Source: an uncultured Clostridia bacterium | GTDB taxonomy: Bacteria; Bacillota; Clostridia; Christensenellales; UBA1242 | NCBI GenBank assembly: GCA_934725745.1 | Contig: CAKVCH010000039.1 | Location: 1 to 6,521 of the forward strand | DNA: 6,521 nucleotides | Reading direction: 5' to 3' | Shown: piece by piece, positions 1 through 5,709 of the stretch | Position numbering within the stretch: the stretch's first letter is position 1 | Layout of the letters: every line of letters starts with the position of its first letter | Notes under the pieces: model-generated | Database searches by the model: none | Seen by the model: the letters and a program-made list of their open reading frames with translations, nothing else | What the model was told of the DNA's origin: nothing | Made by a program: the position numbers and the translations under genes

Positions 1-178
1 GAATAAGACTAATTGATGACAAATTATACCCTAAACTGCGCGCAACAAAAGCGTGAGAAAGTTCGTGCAAAAGCATAACGCAAAGGTAATTTAAAAACAA
101 AAATCCCTGTCCAAAATAAATTAAAATCACCGCGAAAATGATAAAAGTTGGGTGAATTTTTAGTCTTAATTTTTCCAT
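1..178 (-). CDS. spoIVFB: SpoIVFB-like M50 intramembrane zinc metalloprotease, N-terminal part
   Basis: This is the first 59 codons of a gene cut off by the left edge of the window. The ATG at 178 opens a protein beginning MEKLRLKIHPTF, followed by a hydrophobic stretch (about residues 12-37) that runs into HELSH at residues 38-42. HELSH fits the HExxH zinc-binding motif of site-2 proteases (family M50). In B. subtilis, SpoIVFB sits in the outer forespore membrane on the mother-cell side and cuts pro-sigma-K. The call rests on the HExxH motif placed early in a membrane segment and on the preceding SpoIVFA-like gene, whose 3' end overlaps this start by 13 bases, which suggests translational coupling. 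The ribosome binding site is weak (GAG in GAGATAGA). The rest of the catalytic site, and any CBS domain, lie outside the window. A different M50 protease cannot be fully excluded. Confidence 0.85.
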   Translation of the reverse strand, partial: MEKLRLKIHPTFIIFAVILIYFGQGFLFLNYLCVMLLHELSHAFVARSLGYNLSSISLI

Positions 179-744
179 TCTATCTCGTTTGTTTTAACTA
201 GATTTTCGCTTTTATGAATGTAAATTTTAATAGGACTTTTGCCGTCGAGAGCCAAAATTGGACTTGAAGCGTTTACATAATCGCCACTTGCAACGCCTAA
301 AACAAAATTTCCTACATAACGCGAAACATAATTTTCGTTATGTTCAATCTCGACATATTTTTCGCCCGCGGTTGTGTAACCTATGGCCTTGACTCTTCCC
401 TTTGCGATAGAACTAACTAGCCCTGAAAAATTATAACAAAGATAATCATCGGTTGTTGAAATATTCTCACTTTTTGTCGGCAAAACAAATGTGCATTTTT
501 CGTTTGGCTTATTTATTTTCATTCCAAAAAAATATGAAACAAAAGAAACTTCGCTCCCGTCGTCAAAAAGGTCTGTCGTTGGTGTAAAACTCGTGGCAAT
601 TGATTTTAGATTATCCATTATTACCCCGCCAGCACGACTAGAAGAATTGTCACAAATGAAAAGCACTAAAAAAATAAGGGCTATAATAACAAGCGTTAAA
701 TATTTTTTAAAAAAACAACCTATCTTAGAAAAAAAACTTTTCAT
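166..744 (-). CDS. spoIVFA: SpoIVFA-like membrane protein with degenerate LytM/M23 domain
   Basis: The 192-residue protein has a short basic N-terminus, one membrane segment (about residues 15-31) and an extracytoplasmic region. The region around residues 112-177 resembles a LytM/M23 fold (KYVEIEH, then a VASGDYV turn and IKIYIH). The expected HxH zinc ligand pair is absent (SRYVGN replaces the usual YAHL-type motif), so it is probably not a peptidase. This pattern fits SpoIVFA, which in B. subtilis holds SpoIVFB inactive in a complex with BofA until a forespore signal arrives. At 192 residues it is shorter than the B. subtilis protein (about 264). The gene overlaps the spoIVFB start by 13 bases and follows minE after 101 bases. 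No Shine-Dalgarno sequence precedes the ATG, and no other standard in-frame start lies between it and the upstream stop at 778-780. A SpoIIQ-like protein is the main alternative, but the M50 neighbour argues against it. Confidence 0.75.
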   Translation of the reverse strand: MKSFFSKIGCFFKKYLTLVIIALIFLVLFICDNSSSRAGGVIMDNLKSIATSFTPTTDLFDDGSEVSFVSYFFGMKINKPNEKCTFVLPTKSENISTTDDYLCYNFSGLVSSIAKGRVKAIGYTTAGEKYVEIEHNENYVSRYVGNFVLGVASGDYVNASSPILALDGKSPIKIYIHKSENLVKTNEIEWKN

Positions 745-750
745 ATCAAA

Positions 751-780
751 AATATATGTATAAAATTGTCCAAAATATTA
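751..780 (-). promoter_or_regulatory. candidate sigma-E-type sporulation promoter upstream of spoIVFA
   Basis: Read on the minus strand, TAATATT (780-774) fits the sigma-E -35 consensus KMATATT. It is followed after 15 bases by CATATATT (758-751), one base off the -10 consensus CATACANT. The match fits the known sigma-E expression of spoIVFAB in B. subtilis. The difficulty is distance: transcription would start about at the ATG at 744 and give a nearly leaderless mRNA. That agrees with the missing ribosome binding site but is unusual, so the match could be chance in AT-rich DNA. Confidence 0.35.
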
Positions 781-845
781 CAAAAAACGCCCGCTCAAAC
801 ATTTATTTTGCTATTCTTTATCTCTATTTTTAATAAAAATGGCAA

Positions 846-1085
846 TTATTGCAAAAAATTTCTTGATTTTAACCTTCTAGTTGAAACATCAAACTTAAAA
901 TGATATGCTCCGTTTTCGTCTACAAAATAGCCCATTTTTATATCTTGAAGGTCAAGAAAACAATAATTTGACATTAGATTAAAAACTTCGCTTTTAATTA
1001 GTGTCAAAAATGCAGACGGGACATCTTCTTTGTCTCTTTTTAGCATATTTTCAATGCGATTTTCTACTTTTGAAACCAATTTCAT
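846..1085 (-). CDS. minE: MinE, cell division topological specificity factor (short N-terminus)
   Basis: The 79-residue protein corresponds to MinE, which stimulates the MinD ATPase and drives MinD off the membrane so that division is placed at mid-cell. The MinD-contact region is about residues 8-26 (NRIENMLKRDKEDVPSAF). The topological-specificity domain is about residues 27-72 and includes IKSEVFNLMSNYCFLDLQDI and the beta-strand YHFKFDV. It starts one base after the minD stop, with an AAGGAG site inside the end of minD, so the two are cotranscribed and probably coupled. The start is fixed: the upstream frame meets a stop six codons earlier without an alternative start codon. The E. coli protein is 88 residues long. 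What is missing here is mainly the hydrophobic N-terminal membrane-targeting segment. Identity rests on sequence pattern plus position after minD. Confidence 0.85.
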   Translation of the reverse strand: MKLVSKVENRIENMLKRDKEDVPSAFLTLIKSEVFNLMSNYCFLDLQDIKMGYFVDENGAYHFKFDVSTRRLKSRNFLQ

Positions 1086-1086
1086 A

Positions 1087-1881
1087 TTAAATTTTTCTCC
1101 TTATGGCGCGTTTAAAAAAGCCAACAAAGCCTTTATACTTTTGAGTGCAATCATAAAGTTTTTTTGTTTCACCCAAGATGTGCTTTGCAAGAAGATTAAA
1201 TGCGACGAATGATTCGCACGAGCTATTAACTGACCTACCTACCGATAAAAATGTTGTTATACTGTCGTCTTCGGGTATAATTCCTGATAGGTCGGCAGAC
1301 AAAATTTGACTGATTTTTTTTGCGTCAATCATTTCTTTGTCAACAATCATATCTCCACGAACACGATTTACGACAAGAGAATAATTATTGATGTTGTATG
1401 AACCTAAAAGCATCAAGACTTTATCCGCATCGCGCAAACTAGAAAGGTGTGGCGTCACGACAACAAGTGCTTCGTCAGCGCCGAAAACTGCTCGTGAAAA
1501 AGGTTCATCTATTCCCGCTGGGCAATCAATTAAAATAAAATCGAAAAAATCACTTAGGCTATCAACAACCAATTTTACACTTTCTTTTGTCACTTTTGAT
1601 TTGTTATACGAGTGCGCAGACGGCATTATGTAAAGATTTGGAAAATTAAGGTCTTGAACAAGCGCTTGTCTTACGCGACACTTGCCTTCTATAACATCGA
1701 CTATATCGTATACAATTTTGTTCTCAATTCCAGTCACGACATCAAGATTATTTAGCCCTAAGTCCACATCGACAAGAACAACCCTACGATTAAGCCTTGC
1801 GAGCGCAACGCCCAAATTTGCACAAATTGTCGTTTTACCTACACCGCCCTTTCCACTCGTTATAACAATTTTTCTTGCCAT
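1087..1881 (-). CDS. minD: MinD, septum-site determining ATPase
   Basis: The 264-residue protein is a ParA/MinD-family P-loop ATPase of normal length. It has the deviant Walker A motif GKGGVGKTT at residues 10-18 with the signature Lys11, the DVDLGLNNLD motif near 38-47 and the Walker B region DCPAGID at 119-125. A basic, amphipathic C-terminal tail (KGFVGFFKRAIRRKI, 250-264) matches the membrane-targeting helix that anchors ATP-bound MinD dimers. This tail separates MinD from ParA, Soj and FlhG. In known systems MinD recruits MinC to block FtsZ polymerisation and is cycled by MinE. AGGAG lies seven bases before the ATG. minE follows immediately. The preceding gene is mreB-like rather than minC, and a terminator separates it from minD. 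Confidence 0.97.
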   Translation of the reverse strand: MARKIVITSGKGGVGKTTICANLGVALARLNRRVVLVDVDLGLNNLDVVTGIENKIVYDIVDVIEGKCRVRQALVQDLNFPNLYIMPSAHSYNKSKVTKESVKLVVDSLSDFFDFILIDCPAGIDEPFSRAVFGADEALVVVTPHLSSLRDADKVLMLLGSYNINNYSLVVNRVRGDMIVDKEMIDAKKISQILSADLSGIIPEDDSITTFLSVGRSVNSSCESFVAFNLLAKHILGETKKLYDCTQKYKGFVGFFKRAIRRKI

Positions 1882-1915
1882 ATTTTAACTCCTAAAACGA
1901 GTATATAAAGTTAAT

Positions 1916-1945
1916 AAAAAAAAGTAAAACGCAAGCGCATTTTAC
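1916..1945 (-). terminator. Rho-independent terminator after the mreB-like gene
   Basis: On the minus strand the stem GTAAAATGC pairs with GCGTTTTAC (nine pairs including one U-G wobble) around a GCTT loop, followed by eight U residues. It lies about 95 bases after the mreB-like stop and only 34 bases before the minD start. It either ends the mreB-like transcript or acts as an attenuator in the leader of minDE. Confidence 0.8.
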
Positions 1946-2040
1946 TCTTCATTTTCGACAAAAATTGTTAAAATTTGCATAAAAACAATCTAATTTTTAC
2001 CTAAATACAGCGAGATTTATTTAATACAAGTAGTAAAATT

Positions 2041-3051
2041 CTAATTCTCTTCAACCACCTTTTGAAGAAGATTTGGATTGGAAAACAACTTTTCGCTCCC
2101 CAAAACTCCCGCGAATTCAGGATTATCAAGTTGAAAAACGGTCATTTTTAAGGCTTTTTTGAAAAAGTTTTCAAGCCCAGTTATTTGCGAACCACCACCA
2201 AAAAAGACAATCCCGTCGTTTTTGACATCAAGCGCAATTTCGCTACTGCACTCTAAGAAAAATCCGTTAATCGCTTGGATAATTTTAAGATAACCTTCAT
2301 AAATAGGACGCATTATATCTTTTGCTGAAATAATAGTTGAGATTTTGTTTTTTGTACTTTCGTCTTCCACTAAAACTTCCATATTGCTCTTGTCCGTTTC
2401 ATATAGACTTCCCACTTCGCGTTTTAATTTACCCGCCACTTGCATGGACAAAAGATAGCCCTTTGTGCTATGAAGATAATCAACAATCGCCTCGTCAATC
2501 AAATTTCCGCCGACATTTAAGGTGCAACCACTTATAAGTCTTCCCCCCATTACAATTGCAATTTCCGTTTTACTCCCGCCAAGGTCGACAAGCATTGACG
2601 CTTTATTATTTAGTAAAAATGGCGCGTCAACAAAACTTGCACTCACGATGTTATAGACAAAATTTATTTTTGCAAAACCTATCGCATAAAAAACCTTTTT
2701 ATAATCTTCGTACTCGCTTTCATTTAACCCAATAGGTAGGCAGACAATTATTTTGATAGCAGGCTTGACGAGTTTATATTTGACGACTTTATTCAAAAAA
2801 TACATCAATATGCGCTCTGTCAATTCCACATTTTTTATTACGCCTTCAACAACCGAATGTACAATAACTTCGTCGTCGCCCGTTTTTCCCCACATTTTTT
2901 CTGCTTCAAGCCCAATTTTAGAAACTTTCAAAGTTTTTGCACTTGGCTCGATTATGGCAATAGTAGGCTCGCGCAAAACAACGCCCGTGTGCTTTTTATA
3001 AATTGTTGTATAGTTGCTCCCCATATCAATGCAAAGTTCGTAATTTGCCAT
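2041..3051 (-). CDS. divergent MreB-like actin homologue
   Basis: The 336-residue protein has MreB length and motif order. Phosphate loop 1 is DMGSNYTTIY at residues 9-18, followed by GVVLREPTIAII (23-34, compare GIVLNEPSVVAI in MreB). Phosphate loop 2 is DLGGSKTEIAIV at 156-167, then VGGNLIDEAI (180-189), and the adenosine motif FFGGGSQITGL is at 283-293. MreB polymers organise elongation-type wall synthesis under the membrane. The gene sits upstream of minDE and spoIVFAB, as mreB does in B. subtilis. The protein is clearly divergent: the IEEP motif containing the Glu implicated in ATP hydrolysis is replaced by YNIV at 133-136, and DIGGGTTE has become DLGGSKTE. It could be the only MreB of this organism, an Mbl/MreBH-type paralogue, or a specialised actin-like protein. 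AAAGGA lies eight bases before the ATG. No mreC or mreD follows. Confidence 0.8.
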   Translation of the reverse strand: MANYELCIDMGSNYTTIYKKHTGVVLREPTIAIIEPSAKTLKVSKIGLEAEKMWGKTGDDEVIVHSVVEGVIKNVELTERILMYFLNKVVKYKLVKPAIKIIVCLPIGLNESEYEDYKKVFYAIGFAKINFVYNIVSASFVDAPFLLNNKASMLVDLGGSKTEIAIVMGGRLISGCTLNVGGNLIDEAIVDYLHSTKGYLLSMQVAGKLKREVGSLYETDKSNMEVLVEDESTKNKISTIISAKDIMRPIYEGYLKIIQAINGFFLECSSEIALDVKNDGIVFFGGGSQITGLENFFKKALKMTVFQLDNPEFAGVLGSEKLFSNPNLLQKVVEEN

Positions 3052-3130
3052 ATTTTTTTTCCTTTCTTGTAATATTTTAGCAAAAAAAGTCGCAAAAACA
3101 CAAACATTTTCTCATCTTTTTAATAAAATG

Positions 3131-3146
3131 TGTAAAAACTTTTACA
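3131..3146. promoter_or_regulatory. dyad symmetry upstream of the mreB-like gene
   Basis: The perfect palindrome TGTAAAA-AC-TTTTACA has seven-base arms and lies 80 bases before the mreB-like start, between that gene and the upstream terminator. It has no U-tract on either strand, so an operator is more likely than a terminator. The binding protein is unknown. The spacing (TGTAAA-N4-TTTACA) resembles that of Rex sites, but the bases differ at one position in each arm. Confidence 0.35.
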
Positions 3147-3155
3147 TTTTTATTA

Positions 3156-3169
3156 TTCAAGCGCTTTAA
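3156..3169. promoter_or_regulatory. LacI/CcpA-like operator candidate (AAGCGCTT core)
   Basis: The sequence TTCAAGCGCTTTAA is symmetric at all but one base per arm around a central CG. The AAGCGCTT core is shared with operators of the LacI family such as CcpA cre sites, but the outer bases do not match the full cre consensus. It lies between the upstream terminator and the mreB-like gene, 105 bases before the start codon. Confidence 0.25.
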
Positions 3170-3196
3170 AACAATATCCTAAAAGTATTTTTCCAT

Positions 3197-3230
3197 AAAA
3201 AAAATAGGTCTAATAAATAAACCTATTCTT
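3197..3230 (-). terminator. Rho-independent terminator after the Ppx/GppA-like gene
   Basis: On the minus strand AATAGGTT pairs with GACCTATT (seven Watson-Crick pairs plus one U-G wobble) around an AT-rich loop, followed by a run of U residues. An A-rich stretch before the stem pairs further with the U-run. It begins about 20 bases after the stop codon. The plus-strand copy is followed by CTTTTTG, so it could work weakly in both directions. Confidence 0.85.
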
Positions 3231-3250
3231 TTTGTTTTAAAAATAAAATG

Positions 3251-4762
3251 TTACAAAACTTCCAATGTCTTTTTGTAAACCTTTTTAAAGTCATTTGCTA
3301 CTTTGAGCGCTTCGCGAATTTCAATGTCAGCATTCATTGTAACAATGGTTTTCATAATAACCGAATCGCCTAAAATGTCGCAACTAATATCTTGGACAAT
3401 ACTTCTCTTTGTTTTATCAAGAGCCGAAGCAAGTCTTACAATAATTGCAAGTTTACGCATTGCTTCTAAGTCTTCTTCTTCAAACAAATCTTTATATCTA
3501 ATCCATTCAGTCAAATTAAAGTTATTTGGGTCTTGGTTACTAGCAATAAAACTAGCGAGAGCAATTTCCCTATGCGTAACGCCACATATGTCAGAATTTA
3601 ATATTATTTCAAAACTATTTTTCTCTTTTCCATAAAATTGAATCCTACGCCCCACATCGTGCATAACTGACGCAATCCTAAGGATTTTCACATAACTTCT
3701 TGGCAATTTGTGAAGAACTTTAAGTTGTCTAAATAAAAGCAGAGCCAAATCGCCGACTTGTTTTCTATTATCATTTTCTCTATGGTTTAAAATCGCGCTA
3801 TTTTCAAGTGAAAAGCCAACAAGGTCTGTGACTGGTTTCTCATTTGTCGAAGGATTAACTATACTAAACAAACGCCCTTCTTTTGCGCCCTTGCTTGATA
3901 TAACGCAATCTGGGAAATTCCCCGCTTCCATAAGCGCTTTTATCATACACGCGCCACTTGCAAATATGTCCGCTCTATCGTTTGAAACGCCTTTAATTTT
4001 CTTAGTTTTATCTATGTCAAGTGTTGTTATTAAGTTGTAAACACTATCCATATTTTCTTTCGTAAAGACATATCCGTGAACCAAATCAACAGGATATTTC
4101 CTTATTTTTCTCGACAAACTGCCAACATTCAAAAAGGCATTTCCCGTACCAATAAGCGAGAACTCGTCATTCAATTCTTTTAGCCATTCAATTGAGTCAA
4201 GTTCCTTTTTATATCTTTCAACAATTTTTTCACACGCAGTTTTAACATCTTTTTCACTGTCAAACGCTTCCGCCATTTGATATGTTCCGCAGTGAAGAAC
4301 AGTTTGATTTAATATGTTTCTTCTATTATATTCAACAATTCTAGTGCAAGCCCCGCCAATGTAAACTGCGACGCCCTTTGGAACATCAATAGAATTAACA
4401 ATCCCGCCATAAAGCGACGAAAGTTCTTCATCTTCACTCAAAATCTTAACTTTAAAACCAACAGAGTTGTACACTTCATCAACAAAACTACGGTAATTTT
4501 TAAGATTTTTAAGCGAATTTGAGCCATAAACAACAATGTTGCTTATTTTGTCAACTTCACATATAATCTTGTACATTTTGATGACATTCAACGCTTCTTG
4601 CGACCTTGCAAGCCTAAGCAAACCTTCTCCCGAATAGTCTTCAATTATCTTTACTTGCTCGCTGTAATCGTCAATGACTGAGTAGTTGCCGTTTTCATTA
4701 TATTCAACAACAAGCATATCAATCTTTGTGCTTTTTATGTCAATTATTGCAATCTTTTCCAA
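3251..4762 (-). CDS. Ppx/GppA-family phosphatase-like protein with C-terminal HD-type domain, altered active site
   Basis: I place the start at the TTG at 4762 (503 residues, MEKIAIIDIK), because AAAGGGAG lies seven bases upstream; a longer frame from a TTG at 4780 would overlap that site. Domain order follows exopolyphosphatase/guanosine pentaphosphatase: ASKHA domain I (about 1-120), domain II (about 120-300, with RADIFASG from 263) and an HD-like domain (about 320-500, with HD at 368-369 and THREIAL from 396). Family members cut polyphosphate or pppGpp. Several key sites differ here. Loop 1 is DIKSTKIDM (8-16) where DIGSNS is usual, and loop 2 is YIGGACTRI (134-142) where DIGGGSTEL is usual, so an Asp is replaced by Tyr134. 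The acidic SEDEE stretch (109-113), aligned with the catalytic-Glu region, is kept. Activity is therefore uncertain; a ligand-sensing role is possible. The gene lies 65 bases after the ferredoxin gene, probably in one transcript. Confidence 0.8.
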   Translation of the reverse strand: MEKIAIIDIKSTKIDMLVVEYNENGNYSVIDDYSEQVKIIEDYSGEGLLRLARSQEALNVIKMYKIICEVDKISNIVVYGSNSLKNLKNYRSFVDEVYNSVGFKVKILSEDEELSSLYGGIVNSIDVPKGVAVYIGGACTRIVEYNRRNILNQTVLHCGTYQMAEAFDSEKDVKTACEKIVERYKKELDSIEWLKELNDEFSLIGTGNAFLNVGSLSRKIRKYPVDLVHGYVFTKENMDSVYNLITTLDIDKTKKIKGVSNDRADIFASGACMIKALMEAGNFPDCVISSKGAKEGRLFSIVNPSTNEKPVTDLVGFSLENSAILNHRENDNRKQVGDLALLLFRQLKVLHKLPRSYVKILRIASVMHDVGRRIQFYGKEKNSFEIILNSDICGVTHREIALASFIASNQDPNNFNLTEWIRYKDLFEEEDLEAMRKLAIIVRLASALDKTKRSIVQDISCDILGDSVIMKTIVTMNADIEIREALKVANDFKKVYKKTLEVL

Positions 4763-4827
4763 AATATTACTCCCTTTCAATGTAGACTCTATCTCTTGCG
4801 CCCATACCTAAAAACGCCATAAGATAA

Positions 4828-4995
4828 CTAGTCTTCAATCTTAATAGCGCCAACTGGACAAATCCCTTCACAGGTATGGCACTTTATACAAATTGATTTA
4901 TCGATTTGAGATTTTCCATCCACCATTTTTATCGCTCCGACTGGGCAAACCCCTTCACACGCGCCACAACCGATACATTTTTCTTTATCAACCAT
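4828..4995 (-). CDS. 2[4Fe-4S] clostridial-type ferredoxin
   Basis: The 55-residue protein has two full CxxCxxCxxxCP clusters: Cys7, 10, 13, 17 and Cys36, 39, 42, 46. This is the classic clostridial ferredoxin, a soluble low-potential electron carrier used with enzymes such as pyruvate:ferredoxin oxidoreductase and hydrogenases. The two halves are internally similar (CEGVCPVGAIK and CEGICPVGAIK), reflecting the family's ancient duplication. I chose the ATG at 4995 because GGAGG lies five bases upstream and the resulting length is the family norm; a longer frame from a TTG at 5025 would run through that site. A probable promoter lies at 5061-5089. The neighbouring Ppx/GppA-like gene has no obvious functional link. 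Confidence 0.95.
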   Translation of the reverse strand: MVDKEKCIGCGACEGVCPVGAIKMVDGKSQIDKSICIKCHTCEGICPVGAIKIED

Positions 4996-5060
4996 TTTAG
5001 CCTCCGATTTTAAGGATAATAACAAAAAGACACTTCCCCTTGTTACTCAGCCTTTGTTTA

Positions 5061-5089
5061 TACATAATAGATATTACACGAGTTTTCAA
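5061..5089 (-). promoter_or_regulatory. probable sigma-A promoter of the ferredoxin gene
   Basis: On the minus strand TTGAAA (5089-5084, five of six bases of TTGACA) is separated by 17 bases from TATGTA (5066-5061). The -35 box and spacing are good and the -10 box is weak. Transcription would begin near 5054, leaving a leader of about 60 bases before the ATG at 4995. It lies just downstream of the TauE terminator, as expected for a new transcription unit. Confidence 0.45.
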
Positions 5090-5139
5090 AAAAAGTAAAG
5101 ACTTTTATTTGAATTTTGTTTTGCGTGCCAAAATAAGTT

Positions 5140-5173
5140 TTAAAAACAAAAGAAAAGCCTCGCGCGAGACTTT
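5140..5173 (-). terminator. Rho-independent terminator of the TauE/SafE pair
   Basis: On the minus strand AAAGTCTC pairs with GAGGCTTT (eight pairs, one a U-G wobble) around a GCGC loop. The stem is followed by TCTTTTGTTTTT, an interrupted U-tract. The CTCGCGCGAG core stands out in very AT-rich DNA. It lies about 150 bases after the TauE stop and before the ferredoxin promoter. Confidence 0.7.
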
Positions 5174-5229
5174 GAAAAATTATTTAATATTTAGTTTTTT
5201 ATCTAAATATAAAAGGACTTGGAAATAAT

Positions 5230-5255
5230 CCTTTAATTATACAAACATTTTACAA
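5230..5255. repeat. direct repeat copy 1 (about 25 bp)
   Basis: This copy differs from the one at 5296-5320 by one inserted T and two G-to-A changes. It contains the word CAAACATTTT. A 16-base part of it (5241-5256) matches 6149-6164, upstream of the TauE pair, at 15 of 16 bases. Confidence 0.6.
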
Positions 5256-5295
5256 ACCTATTCTTGTATTTTTATACAACAAAGAAAAGCCAAGA

Positions 5296-5320
5296 CCTTA
5301 ATTATGCAAACATTTTGCAA
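5296..5320. repeat. direct repeat copy 2 (about 25 bp) with internal dyad
   Basis: This copy lies immediately after the stop codon of the second TauE gene. Inside it TGCAAA-CAT-TTTGCA (5305-5319) forms a perfect six-base dyad, which is only partly kept in copy 1. The spacing between copy starts is 66 bases. Its role is unknown; a repeated protein-binding site or a small local duplication would both fit. Confidence 0.6.
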
Positions 5321-5322
5321 CG

Positions 5323-5688
5323 CTATTTTTTATATTTGACGATAAACGAAATTGTTTCAATAACGGCAATAATTGACAAAAATACACCAAATAAAATTTT
5401 AAGCAAGGCGCTATCAATATCTTTTACTAAAAGAGATGTGCAAATAGCGCAAATTACCCCAAAAAAAGAAAAGGCGAGTGCTTCAAAAACCTTTGTTAAG
5501 CCATTTTTAATATTGAAAATAAGGATAAAAAAAGCCATAATGACAAATGAAAAAATATTTATGACTTGCGCACTTTTTTGCCAAACTCCAATGAGAGAAA
5601 GAAGCGGAATTAAAACAGTTCCGCCACCAAGCCCCATAGCCCCTAAAACTCCTGATAACAAACCAAATAATATAAACAATGCAAACAT
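5323..5688 (-). CDS. half-size TauE/SafE (TSUP) membrane protein, second of a pair
   Basis: The 121-residue protein is very hydrophobic, with about four membrane segments (roughly 2-32, 43-60, 68-90 and 93-117). The N-terminal motif GVLGAMGLGGGTVLIPLL (13-30) is the glycine-rich TSUP signature. Full-length TauE/SafE proteins have about 250 residues and two such repeats; this protein is one repeat. It starts 21 bases after the stop of its partner, with AAGGGA seven bases upstream of the ATG, so the two are cotranscribed and probably form one transporter together. Known family members export small sulfur or organic anions such as sulfite or sulfoacetate; the substrate here cannot be read from the sequence. 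Confidence 0.88.
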   Translation of the reverse strand: MFALFILFGLLSGVLGAMGLGGGTVLIPLLSLIGVWQKSAQVINIFSFVIMAFFILIFNIKNGLTKVFEALAFSFFGVICAICTSLLVKDIDSALLKILFGVFLSIIAVIETISFIVKYKK

Positions 5689-5709
5689 TTTATTTTCCCT
5701 TTTTAACCT

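Larger units (their letters stand above)
4996..5322. other. intergenic region between the TauE pair and the ferredoxin gene
   Basis: This stretch of 327 bases holds, in minus-strand order, two similar direct repeats just after the TauE stop, a GC-cored terminator and then the ferredoxin promoter and leader. A 62-codon plus-strand frame (5040-5228) is AT-rich, lacks a ribosome binding site and crosses both the promoter and the terminator, so it is not called a gene. Confidence 0.6.

Noticed and set aside
745..845. Terminator between minE and spoIVFA
   Set aside because: Only weak stems are present (a four-base GCAA/TTGC hairpin at the minE stop, and an A/U-rich bulged stem near 783-808). Neither has a clean stem plus U-tract.
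1388..1888. Plus-strand frames inside minD
   Set aside because: They are complementary-strand shadows of a strongly conserved ATPase and show no family motifs.
3251..4780. Longer version of the Ppx/GppA-like gene starting at a TTG at 4780
   Set aside because: The added six codons contain the Shine-Dalgarno sequence AAAGGGAG, which is correctly spaced for the TTG at 4762, and the family N-terminus aligns from there.
4828..5025. Longer ferredoxin of 65 residues starting at a TTG at 5025
   Set aside because: GGAGG lies inside the extension, five bases before the ATG at 4995, and 55 residues is the usual length of this ferredoxin type.
5040..5228. Plus-strand frame of 62 codons
   Set aside because: It is rich in Lys, Phe and Leu as expected of AT-rich noncoding DNA, has no ribosome binding site, and runs across the ferredoxin promoter and the TauE terminator.
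5212..5234. Hairpin AAAGGA/TCCTTT as a second TauE terminator
   Set aside because: The stem has only six pairs with an 11-base loop and a broken U-tract, and the terminator at 5140-5173 is better.
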